Of a stretch of 64,000 bases of DNA, positions 53,038 through 61,063 are shown piece after piece. The DNA is from Bosea sp. 685 (lineage in GTDB: Bacteria > Pseudomonadota > Alphaproteobacteria > Rhizobiales > Beijerinckiaceae). How positions within the stretch are numbered: the stretch's first letter is position 1; every line of letters begins with the position of its first letter. The notes under the pieces are model-generated. The model was not told where the DNA came from, searched no databases, and worked only from the letters and a program-made list of their open reading frames with translations. Location of the stretch: assembly GCF_031884435.1 (NCBI RefSeq), contig NZ_CP134779.1, positions 5,766,001 to 5,830,000 of the forward strand, in the 5' to 3' direction. The translations under genes and the position numbers were made by a program.

Positions 53038-53880
53038 TCAACCCTTCAGGCCGGCCATCACCACGCCGCGCACGATGTAGCGCTGCAGCACGAGGAAGAC
53101 CGTCAGCGTCGGCAGCGTCGCGAGCGCCGCGCCCGTCATGATCAGCTCCCACTGGATCTGCGACTCCACGGCGAAGCTCGAGAGACCGACGGGCAGCGTG
53201 TAGAGTTCCTTGCTGGTGGTCACGATCAGCGGCCAGATGAAGGCCGTCCAGTTGCTCAGGAAGGTGAAGATCGCGAGCGCCGAGAGCGCCGGCGTCACCA
53301 GCGGCATGGCGATGCGCCAGAAGATCGAAAATTCGTTGAGCCCGTCGATGCGGGCGGCTTCGAGGAAGTCGTCGGGCACCGTCTCGAAGAACTGCTTCAT
53401 CAGGAAGGTGCCGAAGGCCGTCATCATGCCCGGGAACATGATGCCCCAATAGGTGTCGAGCCAGCCGAAATTCCGGGCCATGACATACCAGGGAATGACC
53501 AGCATCTCGGTCGGGATCATCAGGGTCGAGAGGATCGCCAGGAAGACGATGTAGCGCCCGCGGAACTGGAATTTCGCCAGGGTGTAGCCGACCAGGCTGT
53601 CGAAGAAGACGTTCGACAGCGTCACCGCCGTGGCGATGCCCAGCGAATTGCCGAACCAGCGCAGGAAGCGGCCGTCGGACAGCACCGTGACATAGTTGTC
53701 GAGCGTCGGATGGGCCGGCACCAATCTCAGATCATAGACCTCGGAGGCGTCCTTCAGCGAGGTCGAGAACATGAAGAGCAGCGGCGTGATCATCACCAGG
53801 CCGCCCGCGAGCAGCAGCAGCCAGATGGCGACGCGGCCGGGTTGGAAACGGTTGGGCATGGTAAGGGACAACGCGGGCAT
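53038..53880 (-). CDS. Carbohydrate ABC transporter permease, MalG type
   Basis: The 280-residue protein has six membrane helices beginning VAIWLLLLAGGLVMITPLLF, then FSTSLKDASEVYDLRLVPAH, and the EAA loop DDFLEAARIDGLNEFSIFWR, MPLVTPALSALAIF. It forms the channel with the MalF-type gene, which ends in the TAATG overlap at its start. The start at 53880 is fixed by this overlap; longer open frames upstream are shadows. Confidence 0.94.
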   Translation of the reverse strand: MPALSLTMPNRFQPGRVAIWLLLLAGGLVMITPLLFMFSTSLKDASEVYDLRLVPAHPTLDNYVTVLSDGRFLRWFGNSLGIATAVTLSNVFFDSLVGYTLAKFQFRGRYIVFLAILSTLMIPTEMLVIPWYVMARNFGWLDTYWGIMFPGMMTAFGTFLMKQFFETVPDDFLEAARIDGLNEFSIFWRIAMPLVTPALSALAIFTFLSNWTAFIWPLIVTTSKELYTLPVGLSSFAVESQIQWELIMTGAALATLPTLTVFLVLQRYIVRGVVMAGLKG

Positions 53881-54806
53881 TAGCGGTCCCTCAGCAGGCG
53901 CAATTGCAGGAAGGAGACGGCGAGCAGGACGAGGAAGAGCACCACCGTCTGCGCCGCCGCATAGCCCATCTCGAAGGACGAGAAGGCGGTCTGGTAGATC
54001 ATCAGCACCAGCGGCTTGGTGGCGTTCAAAGGCCCGCCGGGATCGCCGCTCGTCATGTTGTAGACCTGGTCGAAGATGCGCAGGAAGCCGATCGAGGAGA
54101 ACACGACGAGGAAGATGATCGTCGGCTTCAACAGGGGAATCGTGATCCGGCGCAGGATCGTCAGATTGGAGACGCCGTCGATGCGGGCCGCCTCGTAATA
54201 GGTGTTGGGGATGGCGCGCAGGCCGGCGAGGAAGATCACCACCTGGAAGCCTAAGCCCGCCCAGATCGCCGGCGCCAGCACCGAGGGCAGAGCCTGGCTG
54301 GTCGAACGCAGGAAGGGCTGCTGCGGCAGGCCGAAGCTTGAGAGCAGATCGTTGATCATGCCGATCGGCACCGGCTGGTAGAACCAGCGCCAGACCCAGG
54401 CCATGGCCGCCGCCGTCGTCAGGAAGGGCAGGAAATAGAGCGCCCGGATGAAGCCATGCAGAAAGCGGACGCGGTCGAGGTGATAGGCGATGGTGAAGGC
54501 CAGGATCAGGCTCACCGGCGTGCCGATGGCGAGATAGAGCACGGTATTGCGGAACACCTGCCAGAACACGACATCGGCCCAGAGCCGCTGGAAGTTCGCC
54601 AATCCGACGAAGCCGGGCTTGGAGAACAGGTTCCAATTGGTCGTCGACAGATAGAACGCCTCGATCGTCGGGTAGAAGCGGATCAGCGCGTAGAACAGGA
54701 TCGGGACGGCCAGGAAGGCCCAGGCCCAGACGACCTGCTTCCGGCGCAGGGAGAGCCCGCCCCAAAAGCGGCCGCCGGAGGTTTCCTGTTGGATTGGCAT
54801 GCTCAT
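53880..54806 (-). CDS. Carbohydrate ABC transporter permease, MalF type
   Basis: The 308-residue protein starts MSMPIQQETS with a cytosolic lead, then WAWAFLAVPILFYALIRFYP as the first helix, a periplasmic loop, and the EAA motif NTYYEAARIDGVSNLTILRR. It overlaps the MalG-type gene. A hairpin of the REP family lies between it and the binding-protein gene upstream. Confidence 0.94.
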   Translation of the reverse strand: MSMPIQQETSGGRFWGGLSLRRKQVVWAWAFLAVPILFYALIRFYPTIEAFYLSTTNWNLFSKPGFVGLANFQRLWADVVFWQVFRNTVLYLAIGTPVSLILAFTIAYHLDRVRFLHGFIRALYFLPFLTTAAAMAWVWRWFYQPVPIGMINDLLSSFGLPQQPFLRSTSQALPSVLAPAIWAGLGFQVVIFLAGLRAIPNTYYEAARIDGVSNLTILRRITIPLLKPTIIFLVVFSSIGFLRIFDQVYNMTSGDPGGPLNATKPLVLMIYQTAFSSFEMGYAAAQTVVLFLVLLAVSFLQLRLLRDR

Positions 54807-54845
54807 CGCGACGAGATCTGAACTCTAGTTTTCGGTCGCCCCGCC

Positions 54846-54954
54846 ACGTCATTCCGGGTGGAGCGAAGCGGAGGCCCGGAATCCATCGGAGGGTTCCGGA
54901 GCTCTAGGATGGATTCCGGATCGGCGCGGCTTCGCCGCTTGTCCGGAATGACGA
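54846..54954. repeat. REP-like hairpin element between binding-protein and permease genes
   Basis: ACGTCATTCCGGG opens and TCCGGAATGACG closes the element; inside, CCCGGAATCCATC and GATGGATTCCGG pair as a second hairpin. It is a close copy of the element at 16275. Confidence 0.7.
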
Positions 54955-54977
54955 TGCGGTTCCGAGGAAACTCGCCC

Positions 54978-56237
54978 CTACTTCTTGTAGAACTTGTCGA
55001 GGATCGCCTGCTCGGCCTTGGCCGCATCAGTGAGCGAGGCCTTGGCGTCCTGGTTCTGGATCAGCACGCGGTTGATCATGTCGAGCGAGACCTGGCGCTG
55101 GCCCATCTCGTCGACGAAGACCGTGGCGTAGGAATAATTCAGCGCCTTGAGGAAGGGCCCGTAGATCGGGTGGTTCAGGTTCTTCTCGGTCTCGGCCGCG
55201 GCCTTGCGGGCCGGCAGTTCGCCGACAGTCTCGAGCCAGAGCTGCATCGCCTCGGGCGAGGTGACGAAGGCCATGAACTTCTTGGCGGCTTCAAGCTTCT
55301 CGCCGGTGGGCTTGGCGGTGATGGCGTTGACCCAGTAGCTGGCGAAGTTCGCCTTCTTGCCGTCGGCGCCCGCCGGCAGTTCGGCGACGCCCCACTCGAA
55401 GGCCTTGATCGCCCCGAACCCGCCGAGCCGGAACGAGCCGTCGATGGTCATTGCGGCGCGGCCGGCGCGGAAGGCGGCCTGTCCTTCATCCATGAAGCCG
55501 ACCTGGCCGACCTTGTGGACGCGCTGGAGATCGGCATACCAGTTCAGGGACTTGGCGCCGGCCTCGCTGTCATAGGTGACCTTCCTATTGTCATCGCTAT
55601 AGGGCGCGCCGCCATTCTGGCGCAGCAGCGTCTCGCGCCACCAATGATAGTCCTGCCCGGGGAAATCGAGCGTGATGCCAGCCGAGAGCATGTTGCCGGC
55701 GGCGTCGCGCTTGGTCGTCTTCTTGGCCATGTCGAGGAGTTCGTCGATCGTCGCCGGCGGCTTGGTCGGATCGAGACCAGCCTCCTGGAACAGCTTCTTG
55801 TTGTAGAATAACGCCAGCGAGCGCACCGCGGTCGGCAGGCCGTAATACTCGCCATCGCGCTTCATCGCGGAGACGATCGGATAGAATTCCTTCTCGATCA
55901 TCGCCGGCGGAAAGGCGTCGCGCGGCAGCGGCTGGATGAATTTGGCGGCGACGAAATTGTCGAGCCAGCCATAGAACAGCTGCACCACATCCGGCCCCTG
56001 ACCAGCAGGGACGGCAGCCGCGATCTTGGTCTGGTAGTCGGCATAGGGGAAGGTCGTGTGCTTGACCTTGATATTGGGATTGGCAGCCTCGAACCGCTTG
56101 ATCAGCTCGTTCATCGCCTTGATGCGAGCGTCGAAGACATATTGCCAGTATTCGATCTCGACGGTCTGAGCCGCCGCGCCGGTGACGGCACCGAACGAAA
56201 CCAGCAGACCCAACAGCATTCCTCGAAAGCCGCGCAT
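54978..56237 (-). CDS. Extracellular sugar-binding protein (ABC, UgpB/MalE family)
   Basis: The 419-residue precursor has a Sec signal (MRGFRGMLLGLLVSFGAVTG, cleavage after AAA). The mature part shows VEIEYWQYVFDARIKAMNEL, YADYQTKIAAAVPAGQGPD (family 1 signature region) and AAMTIDGSFRLGGFG. It binds a carbohydrate in the periplasm. ATG 56237 follows GGAGAGG; a longer frame is not used. First gene of the operon, divergent from the ROK regulator. Confidence 0.93.
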   Translation of the reverse strand: MRGFRGMLLGLLVSFGAVTGAAAQTVEIEYWQYVFDARIKAMNELIKRFEAANPNIKVKHTTFPYADYQTKIAAAVPAGQGPDVVQLFYGWLDNFVAAKFIQPLPRDAFPPAMIEKEFYPIVSAMKRDGEYYGLPTAVRSLALFYNKKLFQEAGLDPTKPPATIDELLDMAKKTTKRDAAGNMLSAGITLDFPGQDYHWWRETLLRQNGGAPYSDDNRKVTYDSEAGAKSLNWYADLQRVHKVGQVGFMDEGQAAFRAGRAAMTIDGSFRLGGFGAIKAFEWGVAELPAGADGKKANFASYWVNAITAKPTGEKLEAAKKFMAFVTSPEAMQLWLETVGELPARKAAAETEKNLNHPIYGPFLKALNYSYATVFVDEMGQRQVSLDMINRVLIQNQDAKASLTDAAKAEQAILDKFYKK

Positions 56238-56338
56238 GATCCTCTCCCCTGTCGTGACGACGCCTGTGCCCTTGCCCTCAAATTCGGCATTCAAGACGCG
56301 CAACCGTCATGCTCGCTCCAGCCCCACCATCCTGTCAA

Positions 56339-56369
56339 TCGATTAATTCACTTGAGTTGGATTAATCGA
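56339..56369. promoter_or_regulatory. Candidate ROK operator in the divergent region
   Basis: TCGATTAAT (56339-56347) and ATTAATCGA (56361-56369) are exact complements with a 13-base gap that itself has a weak dyad (TTCACTTGAG). It lies between the binding-protein start (56237) and the ROK start (56408), the AT-richest part of the gap. Confidence 0.6.
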
Positions 56370-56407
56370 AAGCGCAGCCTGTCGATCTCAACAAGCACTG
56401 GCCCATC

Positions 56408-57655
56408 ATGCCTCACCGCCGCTCTCCCCCGTCCCGCAGCGTCGCCGTCGGCACCAATCCCGAGCGAACGCGCAGCCATAACCGCCGCGTGGTGCTGGAA
56501 ACGGTGCGCCAGCACGGCCGGCTCGGCCGCTCCGACATCGCCGCCCTGACGCGGCTGACGGCGCAGGCCGTCTCGAACATCGTCGCGGAACTGGTCGGCG
56601 AAGGGTTCCTGATCGAGCAGGGGCGCCGGCGCACGGCGCGCGGCCAGCCGCCGATGGAGCTCGCGGTCAATGCCGATGGCGGCATGACCGCCGGCATGGA
56701 GATCGCAGCCGACCATATCACCACCGTCCTGGTCGATCTCGCCGGTGCAGTCCGGGCGCAGCGCATCGTGCCATTAGGCGATTCCGCGCTCGAGGCCGTG
56801 CAGGCGCTCGCCGCTGCCGAACTCGCCCTTGCCCGCACCGGGGCGGGATTGCCGCGCCGCCTGCTCGGCTGCGGGGTGGTGATGCCGGGCCCCTTCGAGA
56901 TCGAGGGGATGAACTCTGTCGGCTCATCGCCGCTGCCGGGCTGGGCCGGGCACGATGCCGGCCGGCTCCTGTCATTGGCACTGCAGACACCCGTCACGAT
57001 CGAGAACGACGCGACGGCAGCTGCCGTCGGCGAGCATCTGCACGGGCTGGGGCGGAATCTGCGGCATTTCTGCCTGGTCTATTTCGGCGCGGGCCTGGGG
57101 CTCGGCACCATCATCGGCGGGCAGCCCTATCGCGGCGCCTTCGGCAATGCCGGCGAGATCGGCCATATCCCGGTCGTCCAGAACGGGCTCGCCTGCGCCT
57201 GCGGCGGCCAGGGCTGCCTCGAACGCTATGCCTCGACGCATGCGTTGAGCGAGGCCCTGCGCGCCGCCGGGATTGCGCATGCCGGCCCCGACGAGGTCGC
57301 GCAGCTGCATCTGGCCGGGCACCCCGCCGTGCTGGGCTGGATCACCGAAGCGGCCCGGCTGCTCGCGCCGATGCTGGTGATGCTGGAAAACCTGTTCGAC
57401 CCGGAGACCATCATCCTGGGTGGCGGCTTGCCCGATGGCGTCATCGACGCCTTGATCGAGGCGATGTCGCCTTTGGCCGTCTCGGTCTCGAACCGGTCGG
57501 GCCGCAGCGTGCCGCGCGTGCAGCGCGGCGCGACCGGCAGGCTCACCGCGGCGCTCGGCGCAGCCGCCTTGCCGCTGCTCGACACGATGACGCCGAAACT
57601 CGACCGCACCGTTCTGCATGAGCAGGACGAGACCATCACGGCCGAAGCCGAATAA
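56408..57655 (+). CDS. ROK-family transcriptional regulator
   Basis: The 415-residue protein has an N-terminal MarR-like HTH (about residues 20-75: RRVVLETVRQHGRLGRSDIA, TAQAVSNIVAELVGEG) and a ROK sugar-kinase-like domain with GNAGEIGHIPV and the zinc site CACGGQGCLERYAS. ROK repressors such as NagC and XylR sense sugars or sugar phosphates. The binding-protein operon is divergent, with a dyad between them, so regulation of that operon is likely. An amino-sugar effector would fit. Confidence 0.93.
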   Translation: MPHRRSPPSRSVAVGTNPERTRSHNRRVVLETVRQHGRLGRSDIAALTRLTAQAVSNIVAELVGEGFLIEQGRRRTARGQPPMELAVNADGGMTAGMEIAADHITTVLVDLAGAVRAQRIVPLGDSALEAVQALAAAELALARTGAGLPRRLLGCGVVMPGPFEIEGMNSVGSSPLPGWAGHDAGRLLSLALQTPVTIENDATAAAVGEHLHGLGRNLRHFCLVYFGAGLGLGTIIGGQPYRGAFGNAGEIGHIPVVQNGLACACGGQGCLERYASTHALSEALRAAGIAHAGPDEVAQLHLAGHPAVLGWITEAARLLAPMLVMLENLFDPETIILGGGLPDGVIDALIEAMSPLAVSVSNRSGRSVPRVQRGATGRLTAALGAAALPLLDTMTPKLDRTVLHEQDETITAEAE

Positions 57656-57658
57656 GAG

Positions 57659-57766
57659 GCCTCCTAGAGATGCTTTCCGATCCGATGGATTCGAAAAGCA
57701 TCTCTAGTCTCTTGTTTTGACGCATTTTCTTCAGGCGAACCGGATGCCACTTCGCTTGAAAATGCT
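57659..57766 (-). repeat. Rhizobiales REP-like element, copy B
   Basis: On the minus strand it reads GAGCATTTTCAAGCGAAGTG then CCGGTTCGCCTGAAGAAAAT, matching copy A at 803-902 with a few changes. CTAGAGATGCTTT (57664-57676) and AAAGCATCTCTAG (57695-57707) form a perfect 13-bp stem near the ROK stop codon. Confidence 0.7.
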
Positions 57767-57773
57767 CTTGCGA

Positions 57774-59054
57774 TCAGCCGGCGGTCGCTCTCGCGAAGAA
57801 ATCGACCGGCCCCATCTGGCCGCCCTTCAGGACGATATCGAGATCGTCCAGACGAGGGTCATCGCTATGTGTCCGGCAGAGCGGCGCGCCCGAAGCCAGC
57901 GGACCGCGATAGGACAACCCCCAGATGTCGAGCGATTTGACGGCAAGGCTCGATGTGTCGCCACCGGCCACGACGAGCCGGGACAGGCGCGCTTGCGCAA
58001 TGATGTCGCGCAACAGCAGGCCGGTTGCCGCCGCGACGCCGCCGGCATTCTCCGGAGCCTGCGACGGACGCTCGGTGATCAACATGACATGGCCCTCCGC
58101 CAATCGCCGGAGCGCCTCCTGCCGCAGCGCCTCGGCATAGGCTGCATCATCGAGAAGCCTGCGCGGCTCGATCGCCAGCTTGGCAAAGCCCGTCGCCACC
58201 TCGACCTGCCCCCGGGTCACGGGCGAAAGGCTGCCAACCAGCGCCAGCACGGGACCATCGCGCCGCAGCGGAACAGTCCTCGCTACGGCTTCCTCCTGGA
58301 CACCCCACAGGCCCGCCAGCGCCTGGGCGACAGAGCTCGGGCCGACGGCAAGCATCGGCTGCGCCTGCGCCCGCTGCGCGATCAGCTTGCCGATGACCGG
58401 GAGATCGGAAGCGCGGGCGACATCGAGCAGGACTGCGCCAGGCTCGGTTGCGAGACAGGCGGCGAGTGCAGCCTCCGCCCCGTCCTCCCAATTGCGATAG
58501 TCGAGCAGGGCGACCCGCTCCAACCCCTGCGCCGTGAGATGCCGGCGCAGATCCGCCTCCGCCATCGGCGTGACCGGGTGGACGCTCATCGTCGGATGGC
58601 GGTCGATCCTGTGGACCACGCCACCGATGCCGGCCGCGGCGAAGAGGTTTCCGAACAGGCAGTAGCGGCCGAGATTGGGCTGGCCGCCGAGGATCGGCAG
58701 GAACGGACTCTGAAAATAGGGGCGCAGCGCCTTCACCGCGGCGCCGATGCTGCCGATAAGTGGCGCGCTGTCGAAGGTCGAGCAGCATTTATAGTGCAGC
58801 AACGCGACGCCCTGCCCGGCGAAGAAGCGGCCGGCCTCGTCGAGCTCGGCTGCCATCGCGACCGGTTCCATCGAGCGGGTCGCCCCGGCTATGCCGATGG
58901 CGTCGAGCGGACCTGCAGCGCTCAGTTGCTCCGGCGTCGGAATCCGCAGGAACAGCAGCGCACGCCGCCCCTGCTCCGCCAGCGCCGACAAGGTGTCGGT
59001 CGCGCCGGTGAAATCGTCGCCATACCAGCCATAGAGCGGCGATGGGTTTGCCAT
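57774..59054 (-). CDS. Four-carbon acid sugar kinase (DUF1537), OiaK-like
   Basis: The 426-residue protein has the family's N-terminal YGDDFTGATDTLSALAEQG (substrate domain) and the C-terminal nucleotide domain with VVAGGDTSSLAVKSLDIWGL and IVLKGGQMGPVDFF. These kinases phosphorylate acid sugars such as erythronate, threonate and 3-oxo-isoapionate. The start at 59054 was chosen because homologues begin just before the YGDDFTG motif; the longer frame to 59321 is shadow. It follows the RuBisCO-like gene by 7 bases. Pairing a DUF1537 kinase with a RuBisCO-like protein fits the known OiaK-OiaX branch, and no PdxA2 dehydrogenase (threonate route) is present. Confidence 0.88.
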   Translation of the reverse strand: MANPSPLYGWYGDDFTGATDTLSALAEQGRRALLFLRIPTPEQLSAAGPLDAIGIAGATRSMEPVAMAAELDEAGRFFAGQGVALLHYKCCSTFDSAPLIGSIGAAVKALRPYFQSPFLPILGGQPNLGRYCLFGNLFAAAGIGGVVHRIDRHPTMSVHPVTPMAEADLRRHLTAQGLERVALLDYRNWEDGAEAALAACLATEPGAVLLDVARASDLPVIGKLIAQRAQAQPMLAVGPSSVAQALAGLWGVQEEAVARTVPLRRDGPVLALVGSLSPVTRGQVEVATGFAKLAIEPRRLLDDAAYAEALRQEALRRLAEGHVMLITERPSQAPENAGGVAAATGLLLRDIIAQARLSRLVVAGGDTSSLAVKSLDIWGLSYRGPLASGAPLCRTHSDDPRLDDLDIVLKGGQMGPVDFFARATAG

Positions 59055-59061
59055 CAGGGCC

Positions 59062-60336
59062 TCAACCAGCAAGCTTGCCGAAGAAATCGAGCGCCTGCCG
59101 CAATTCGCCCTGCGTCCTGGCAGCGTCCTCCAGCGAAATGCCGGCCGCCACGGCGTCCCAGGCCTGCCGGATGCTGACCACGCCGGCCGTCGGCCCGCCG
59201 GGATGGGCGAGGATGCCGCCGCCGGCCATGAAGAGCAGGTCGGAATGGCCGATCGCATCCCAGGTCGGCTGGGCCGTGCCGGCCCATTGGCCCGAAGAGA
59301 AAGCCGGCATGACGCGGTCATCGATGCCCGCGCTCAACGGCGTCACGCAATCCCTGGCGGAGGAGACGACCTCCTCGTCTTCCTGCGCGAATTTGCCCTG
59401 CAAGCCGTGGACATGCATGTGATCGACGCCGGCGAGCCGCCAGAGCGTCTGATAAGCCTGGAAGGAGATACCGAGCATGGGATGGCGCGAGAGCGCGCCA
59501 TAGCCGTTGCGATGGCCGTGCACGGCGAGATCGGTCGAGCGGCGCAGCGTCTCCATGGCAGAGAACCCGCACCAGTTCAGGCTCGTCATGATGCAGGTAC
59601 CGCCCTCGCGCGCCACCAGATCGGCATGGCGGCGCATCGCGTCGGTCTCGTCGGTGATATTGAAGGCGACCATCACCGCCTTGCCGGTGCGATCCTGATG
59701 GCGGCGCACGGCGGCCATCACCGCCGGCACGCGTTGCGCCAGCGGCGCATGGACGGGATCGGCCGAGATCTCGTCATCCTTGATGAAATCAAGCCCCGCC
59801 TCGCAGAGCTTGGCAACGAGCGCCGCCGTCTCCTCCACGCTCAGCCCGACATTGGGCTTGATGATCGAGCCGACCAGCGGACCCTGCGGAACACCCGTCA
59901 GCCGGCGCGTCCCAGCGATGCCCTGGCTCGGCAGCGGGAAGCGAGCCCGGAAGGAGGCGGGCAGCGTGATCGTGTCGAGCCTGAGGCCCGTGACCTCGCC
60001 GAGATCATAGAGATTGCCCGCGACGATCGCAGCCAGGGTCGCCAGATTGGCGCCGACATTGTCGACCGGAAACGAGATCGCCACGCGGGCCCGCCGCCAG
60101 GGGCCGGAGACGCCTTTGCGGGCGAGCCAGGCATTAGGCAGGCTCGGCGTGGCGATCGTTTCAAGCTCCTCGACCTTGATGACGACGGCGCTCGCCCGCT
60201 CGCGCAATTCGTCGGTCTCGCCGGCGACGCGGGTGAAGGTGCCACTCGACTGCTCGCCCGCCATCACCTGCGCCACCTTCATCGGATCGAGCGGTGTCTC
60301 GATCAGATAGGTCGCCTCGAAGCGTTCGCTGGTCAT
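59062..60336 (-). CDS. RuBisCO-like protein, OiaX-like decarboxylase candidate
   Basis: The 424-residue protein is a form IV RuBisCO large-chain relative. It keeps the reaction Lys in GSIIKPNVG (Lys160), the carbamate Lys and metal ligands in FIKDDE (Lys186, Asp188, Glu189), HGHRNG (273-278), the loop 6 Lys in GLQGKF (Lys315), and phosphate-binding SSGQ and GGGILAHPGG. KPN replaces KPK of true RuBisCO. So metal-activated enolate chemistry on a phosphorylated sugar acid is likely, but CO2 fixation is not. Adjacent DUF1537 kinase points to 3-oxo-isoapionate-4-phosphate decarboxylase; substrate is inferred. A weak hairpin separates it from the VOC gene. Confidence 0.9.
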   Translation of the reverse strand: MTSERFEATYLIETPLDPMKVAQVMAGEQSSGTFTRVAGETDELRERASAVVIKVEELETIATPSLPNAWLARKGVSGPWRRARVAISFPVDNVGANLATLAAIVAGNLYDLGEVTGLRLDTITLPASFRARFPLPSQGIAGTRRLTGVPQGPLVGSIIKPNVGLSVEETAALVAKLCEAGLDFIKDDEISADPVHAPLAQRVPAVMAAVRRHQDRTGKAVMVAFNITDETDAMRRHADLVAREGGTCIMTSLNWCGFSAMETLRRSTDLAVHGHRNGYGALSRHPMLGISFQAYQTLWRLAGVDHMHVHGLQGKFAQEDEEVVSSARDCVTPLSAGIDDRVMPAFSSGQWAGTAQPTWDAIGHSDLLFMAGGGILAHPGGPTAGVVSIRQAWDAVAAGISLEDAARTQGELRQALDFFGKLAG

Positions 60337-60404
60337 CTCGTCGATCCATCGTTGGGCCTGCCATTGTTCGGCCTGCCATCATTACACGGAGGCGCAGCCG
60401 AATA

Positions 60405-60441
60405 AGCAATCCGGGGAACCGCCTGCGAGACGCAGGATTGC
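60405..60441. repeat. Inverted repeat between VOC and RuBisCO-like genes
   Basis: AGCAATCC (60405-60412) pairs with GGATTGCT near 60434-60441. It lies in the 154-base gap inside the operon and may partly separate expression of the two halves. Confidence 0.45.
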
Positions 60442-60490
60442 TCCGCCGCGCCCGCAATGACGGGGAAGGCGCCGCCTCGCCGTCCCGCCC

Positions 60491-61030
60491 TCAGAGCTTG
60501 CTGAGATCGGGGAATGGACGCACGGGATCCTTGCCGTCCCAGCCTTCCGAGGCCTCGCGAATCAGGCGGAACATCTCGCCCTTGGGGCCGGCGACCTCCG
60601 ACAGCTCGATCACGGTGCCGGGATGGTAATGCGTGTCGAAATAGATGAAGCGGCCGCGCTCGCCGACTTCGCCTGACATCACCGGCTTGAAGCCCTGCCC
60701 GATCAGGCGTTCGAGATCGGCGTCGTAGCTGTCGGTCCAGTAGGCGACATGCTGCAGGCCGCTATGCCCGGCCTGGGTGAAGTCGCGATACATCGAGGGC
60801 ACGTCGTTGCGGCATTGGATCAGTTCGATCTGGAGCGGCCCGGAATTGGCCAGCGCGACCGAATTATGCGGCTCGTAGCGCTCGCCCTTGTAGCGGTAAT
60901 TCTTGATCGGAACCTTCGGGTTGTAGAAGAACGGCCCGACGCCAAGGACACGGCTCCAGTAGTCCATCGCCGCCTCGATATCGGGGACGACATAGCCAGC
61001 CTGGCGGATCTGGCCGAAGAAGCGGCTCAT
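60491..61030 (-). CDS. VOC-superfamily (glyoxalase/bleomycin-resistance fold) protein
   Basis: The 179-residue protein has two beta-alpha-beta-beta-beta units: IRQAGYVVPDIEAAMDYWSR and GLQHVAYWTDSYDADLERLI. Likely metal ligands are His in LQHVAYW and Glu in PGTVIELSEV. The fold includes epimerases, dioxygenases and isomerases. Placed between the TRAP transporter and RuBisCO-like genes, it may catalyse an isomerisation in the same pathway. Start at 61030 begins right at the family motif. Confidence 0.88.
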   Translation of the reverse strand: MSRFFGQIRQAGYVVPDIEAAMDYWSRVLGVGPFFYNPKVPIKNYRYKGERYEPHNSVALANSGPLQIELIQCRNDVPSMYRDFTQAGHSGLQHVAYWTDSYDADLERLIGQGFKPVMSGEVGERGRFIYFDTHYHPGTVIELSEVAGPKGEMFRLIREASEGWDGKDPVRPFPDLSKL

Positions 61031-61063
61031 GGGAATGCCTCGCGTTCGAAGAGCGGTGAAGGA

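Noticed and set aside
53038..54852. Single 604-residue permease fusion
   Set aside because: The first part of the frame is a shadow of the MalF-type gene; the TAATG overlap marks the real MalG-type start at 53880.
59062..60336. Functional RuBisCO for CO2 fixation
   Set aside because: KPN replaces KPK, no small-subunit or phosphoribulokinase gene is near, and the neighbouring kinase is of the acid-sugar type.
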